This document shows positions 7,268 through 8,618 of a stretch of 8,618 nt of DNA, piece after piece. The DNA is from Hyphomicrobiales bacterium (GTDB taxonomy: Bacteria; Pseudomonadota; Alphaproteobacteria; Rhizobiales; Aestuariivirgaceae). The notes below the pieces were generated by a model. The model was not told where the DNA came from. It saw nothing but the letters and a program-made list of their open reading frames with translations, and made no database searches. The position numbers were made by a program, and so were the translations under genes. The DNA lies in the NCBI GenBank assembly GCA_020029455.1, contig JAIBJH010000118.1, positions 1 through 8,618 on the forward strand, written 5' to 3'. How positions within the stretch are numbered: the first letter of the stretch is position 1; every line of letters begins with the position of its first letter.

Positions 7268-7390
7268 GATCTGCCTTTCCCAACAGGCAACGCCGCCAGT
7301 GGCGGGGAAAGGCAGCTTCCGGACTTGGCGCCCATCAGGGTCCGCCGCACCGGAGTGGCTTCCAGCCCCGTGAGTGGGGCGCTGCTTTGT
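7268..7390 (-). promoter_or_regulatory. Candidate cobalamin-riboswitch-like leader of the cbiX operon
   Basis: Read on the minus strand, the bases before cbiX show in order: a GCCCC/GGGGC hairpin (7365-7380); GGAAGCC (7363-7357); CCGGTGC (7353-7347), closed by AAGTCCGG (7326-7319) with a nested GGCG..CGCC and CCC-TGAT-GGG stem; GCTGCC (7316-7311); CCCCGCCACTGGCGG (7307-7293); and GCC..TTGGGAAAGGC. This resembles the B12 riboswitch core series (GGGAA, CCGGTG..AATCCGG, GCTGxCCCGCxACTG, GCC..GGGAAGGC). The expected 3' B12 box (AGCC..AGACCTGCC) is absent before the start codon. CTGCCTTTCCC (7315-7305) is perfectly complementary to GGGAAAGGCAG (7281-7271), which contains the cbiX Shine-Dalgarno. 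Translational control by ribosome-site sequestration is therefore plausible. Position before a cobalamin operon supports the call; the incomplete consensus lowers it. Confidence 0.55.
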
Positions 7391-7393
7391 CGG

Positions 7394-7422
7394 GGGTTAG
7401 GCCTGTACCCCGCAACCGTCAA
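7394..7422 (-). promoter_or_regulatory. Possible sigma70-type promoter for the cbiX operon
   Basis: On the minus strand TTGACG (7422-7417) matches the -35 consensus at five of six bases. It is followed after 17 bases by TAACCC (7399-7394), a poor -10 match. A start near 7387 would give a leader of about 120 bases covering the riboswitch-like structure. This is an inference from spacing only. Confidence 0.25.
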
Positions 7423-7475
7423 GTTCGCTTGCGACGCAAATTGCCTTGGGGCGGCAGGTCGGCTAAGTTGTTTTC

Positions 7476-7697
7476 ATGGGTACCACTTTCAAGGTGGCCG
7501 CCGTTTGGGACTCCGAGGCAAAGGTTTTTACCTCAACGTCGGATGTTCCCGGCCTTGTCATCGAGGCTGACACATTTGAGGAGTTCGTTTCGCTCGTCGA
7601 GGCTTTGGCGCCCGAGATGCTGGAAGCCAATGTGCCAGAGGCGAAGAGACCCTACTACTTCGAGATCGAGTCGCATCGCGCGTTGGCGGTTGCCTGA
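7476..7697 (+). CDS. DUF1902 (HicB-like) antitoxin
   Basis: This is a small 73-residue protein of the DUF1902 family, which adopts a HicB-like partial RNase H fold and is commonly encoded beside HicA toxins. The visible signature is a short first strand (TFKVAAVWDSEAKVFTSTS), the family hallmark DVPGLVIEADTFEEFVSLVEALAPEMLEAN (23-52), and a final strand FEIESHRALAVA. It probably binds and neutralises the HicA protein encoded 2 bases downstream. Unlike classical HicB it has no C-terminal helix-turn-helix or ribbon-helix-helix domain, so autorepression is not obvious. No Shine-Dalgarno precedes the ATG. A weak -35/-10 pair (TTGCCT 7441-7446, TAAGTT 7464-7469) would start transcription almost at the ATG, so a leaderless message is conceivable. 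The gene is divergent from cbiX and antiparallel to the whole cobalamin locus. Confidence 0.85.
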   Translation: MGTTFKVAAVWDSEAKVFTSTSDVPGLVIEADTFEEFVSLVEALAPEMLEANVPEAKRPYYFEIESHRALAVA

Positions 7698-7699
7698 CT

Positions 7700-7894
7700 T
7701 TGCCGAAAGACTTTTACCGCGATCTTGTAAAACTTCCTGGCGCAGCAGGTTGGGTGAAGATTCCCGGCGGCAAAGGGAGCCACGAAAAATGGCAACACCG
7801 TGAGACCGGAAAGGTGGTGATCGTGCCGCGTTCCAAGAGCCGTTACACGGCCAATGAAGTCCTCAAGCAGGCCGGATTGCCAAAGTCTTTTTGA
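7700..7894 (+). CDS. hicA: HicA family type II toxin (putative mRNA interferase)
   Basis: This 64-residue protein has the HicA double-stranded-RNA-binding-like fold. The recognisable order is DFYRDLVKL...AAGWVKIPGGKGSHEKW (His28 in GSHEKW is the catalytic histidine position), then a strand VVIVPRSKSRYTANEVLKQAGLPKSF, whose SRxTAN...LKQAGL end is typical of the rhizobial HicA subgroup paired with DUF1902 antitoxins. HicA toxins cleave mRNA and block translation until bound by antitoxin. The start appears to be TTG at 7700, two bases after the antitoxin stop and with no ribosome site of its own, so translation is probably coupled to the antitoxin gene. Its TGA stop (7892-7894) directly touches the cobO stop on the other strand. 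Activity is inferred from the family; residues look intact. Confidence 0.88.
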   Translation: MPKDFYRDLVKLPGAAGWVKIPGGKGSHEKWQHRETGKVVIVPRSKSRYTANEVLKQAGLPKSF

Positions 7895-8509
7895 TCAAAA
7901 CTCCACGCCCTTCTGCGCCTTCACGCCGGAGCGGAAGGGGTGCTTCACCATTTCCATTTCGGTCACGAGGTCGGCCATCTCGATGAGTTCTTCTTTCGCG
8001 TTGCGGCCGGTGATGACGATGTGCTTGTCGAGTGGCCGTGACGCGAGTACGGTCTTCACTTCCTCCCAGGGCAGATAATCATAGCGCAGCACGATGTTGA
8101 GTTCATCGAGCAGCACCATCGAGAGCTCGAGATCGGCGATCATGCGCTTGGCCTCTTCCCAGCCGGCGCGCGCATGGGCGATGTCGCGGTCACGGTCTTG
8201 CGTCTCCCAGGTGAAGCCTTCGCCCATGGCCTTGATGGTGACGAGTTCCGGGAATTTCTCCAGCACGGTGCGCTCGCCGGTGCCCCAGGAACCTTTCACA
8301 AATTGCACGACGCCCGACTTGAGGCCGTGACCCACATGGCGGAAAATCATGCCGAAGGCGGCGGTGGATTTGCCCTTGCCCTTGCCGGTGTGAACGATGA
8401 GGAGGCCGCGCTCAATGGTTTTGCCCGCCATGATCTTGTCGCGGGCCGCTTTCTTCTTCGCCATCTTCTCGTGATGGCGGGCGCTGTCGCGCTCCAGTTC
8501 TTCGCTCAT
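7895..8509 (-). CDS. cobO: Corrinoid adenosyltransferase CobO (BtuR/CobO type)
   Basis: The enzyme transfers the 5'-deoxyadenosyl group of ATP to the cobalt of cob(I)yrinic acid a,c-diamide and related corrinoids. The 204 residues carry a basic N-terminal helix (HHEKMAKKKAARDKIMAGK) and the P-loop variant VHTGKGKGKSTAAFG (39-53). VVQFVKGSWGTGE, MVLLDELNIVLRYDYL (131-146) and VITGRNA (165-171) follow, then the highly conserved end MVKHPFRSGVKAQKGVEF. Everything expected is intact. The ATG overlaps the cobN TGA by 4 bases. A good Shine-Dalgarno (AAAGGAG, about 8 bases before the ATG) lies inside the cobN coding end. No terminator is possible between it and hicA, because the two stop codons abut; transcripts must run into the antisense strand of the hicA/antitoxin pair unless they end within cobO. 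Confidence 0.96.
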   Translation of the reverse strand: MSEELERDSARHHEKMAKKKAARDKIMAGKTIERGLLIVHTGKGKGKSTAAFGMIFRHVGHGLKSGVVQFVKGSWGTGERTVLEKFPELVTIKAMGEGFTWETQDRDRDIAHARAGWEEAKRMIADLELSMVLLDELNIVLRYDYLPWEEVKTVLASRPLDKHIVITGRNAKEELIEMADLVTEMEMVKHPFRSGVKAQKGVEF

Positions 8510-8618
8510 TGGGAGAGCTCCTTTAATCGTCCGTGCACGGAATTGAGCCGCGGTTGCCAGAGGCCGCGGGCAATCGCTTCATCAAAACGCTGCGCCATTT
8601 CCTTCAGCGCATGAGGGT
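8506..8618 (-). CDS. cobN: Cobaltochelatase subunit CobN, C-terminal end only (runs off the window)
   Basis: On the minus strand, bases 8616-8506 encode 36 residues and a TGA, reading PHALKEMAQRFDEAIARGLW then QPRLNSVHGRLKELSQ. This is the characteristic end of CobN, the large ATP-dependent subunit of the CobNST cobalt chelatase, where a NPxAL..IA.RF.EAI.RGLW.PR.NS pattern closes the protein. The chelatase inserts cobalt into hydrogenobyrinic acid a,c-diamide in the late-cobalt (aerobic) pathway. The frame is open at the right edge and the rest of the gene (normally about 1,100-1,300 codons) lies outside. The stop overlaps the cobO start as ATGA, indicating one transcription unit. Because only the tail is visible, intactness of the enzyme cannot be judged. 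Confusion with the related magnesium chelatase large subunit (BchH) is unlikely next to cobO. Confidence 0.88.
   Translation of the reverse strand, partial: PHALKEMAQRFDEAIARGLWQPRLNSVHGRLKELSQ

Noticed and set aside
7387..7425. Forward-strand CCCCGCAACCGTC resembling the riboswitch CCCGCAACTGT core, which would place a B12 switch in front of the antitoxin
   Set aside because: The preceding GGGAA and GGTG..AATCC elements are absent on the forward strand, while the minus strand shows several core elements in order.
7268..7467. A circularly permuted cobalamin riboswitch on the minus strand
   Set aside because: The only support is a B12-box-like string at the 5' end with bases missing; kept as a weak separate observation rather than a feature.
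1..8618. tRNA, rRNA, CRISPR arrays, insertion-sequence ends or transposase genes
   Set aside because: None seen on either strand; the window is almost entirely filled by the listed genes.

Overview
The window carries most of a cobalamin (vitamin B12) corrin-ring biosynthesis locus on the minus strand. It is flanked on the left by two plus-strand genes of other function and interrupted on the right by a small plus-strand toxin-antitoxin pair. The high GC content, the gene types (CobH/CobL/CobI/CbiG-CobJ/CobM with CobN and CobO), the NAPE-PLD-like hydrolase and the DUF1902/HicA pair together suggest an alphaproteobacterium, most likely of the Hyphomicrobiales (Rhizobiales). No rRNA or tRNA is present to fix the taxon.

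Layout, left to right. Positions 3-395 (+) hold the 3' part of an O6-alkylguanine-DNA alkyltransferase gene. Positions 443-1180 (+) encode an NAPE-PLD/UlaG-like metallo-beta-lactamase-fold protein that appears to have lost an internal block, in frame, containing the last two metal-ligand motifs. After 87 bases between convergent genes comes the minus-strand cob operon. In transcription order it is: a leader with cobalamin-riboswitch-like elements (about 7390-7268), cbiX (7267-6251), cobH (6254-5628), cobL (5631-4426), cobI (4429-3743), a cbiG-cobJ fusion (3741-2041) and cobM (2044-1268). Four of the five junctions overlap by a few bases and the fifth leaves one base, so the cistrons are probably translationally coupled from the one clear Shine-Dalgarno in front of cbiX. 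Further right, still on the minus strand, are cobO (8509-7895) and the last 36 codons of cobN (8616-8506), also joined by a 4-base overlap. Between cobO and the cbiX leader sits a plus-strand pair, a DUF1902 (HicB-like) antitoxin and a HicA toxin (7476-7894). The HicA stop codon directly touches the cobO stop codon.

How the genes work together. CbiX inserts metal into the sirohydrochlorin/precorrin-2 macrocycle. CobI, CobJ and CobM add methyl groups at C20, C17 and C11. The CbiG domain would open the ring-contraction lactone and remove the two-carbon fragment. CobL methylates C5 and C15 and decarboxylates. CobH moves the C11 methyl to C12. CobN inserts cobalt into hydrogenobyrinate diamide in the late-insertion pathway, and CobO adenosylates the corrinoid. 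The window therefore mixes early-cobalt hallmarks (CbiX, CbiG) with a late-cobalt hallmark (CobN). CobG/CobZ, CobF/CbiD and CobK/CbiJ are not in it. The most useful leads are the internally deleted hydrolase, the unusual cbiX leader in which an 11-bp perfect stem covers the Shine-Dalgarno, and the toxin-antitoxin pair placed inside the cobalamin locus.
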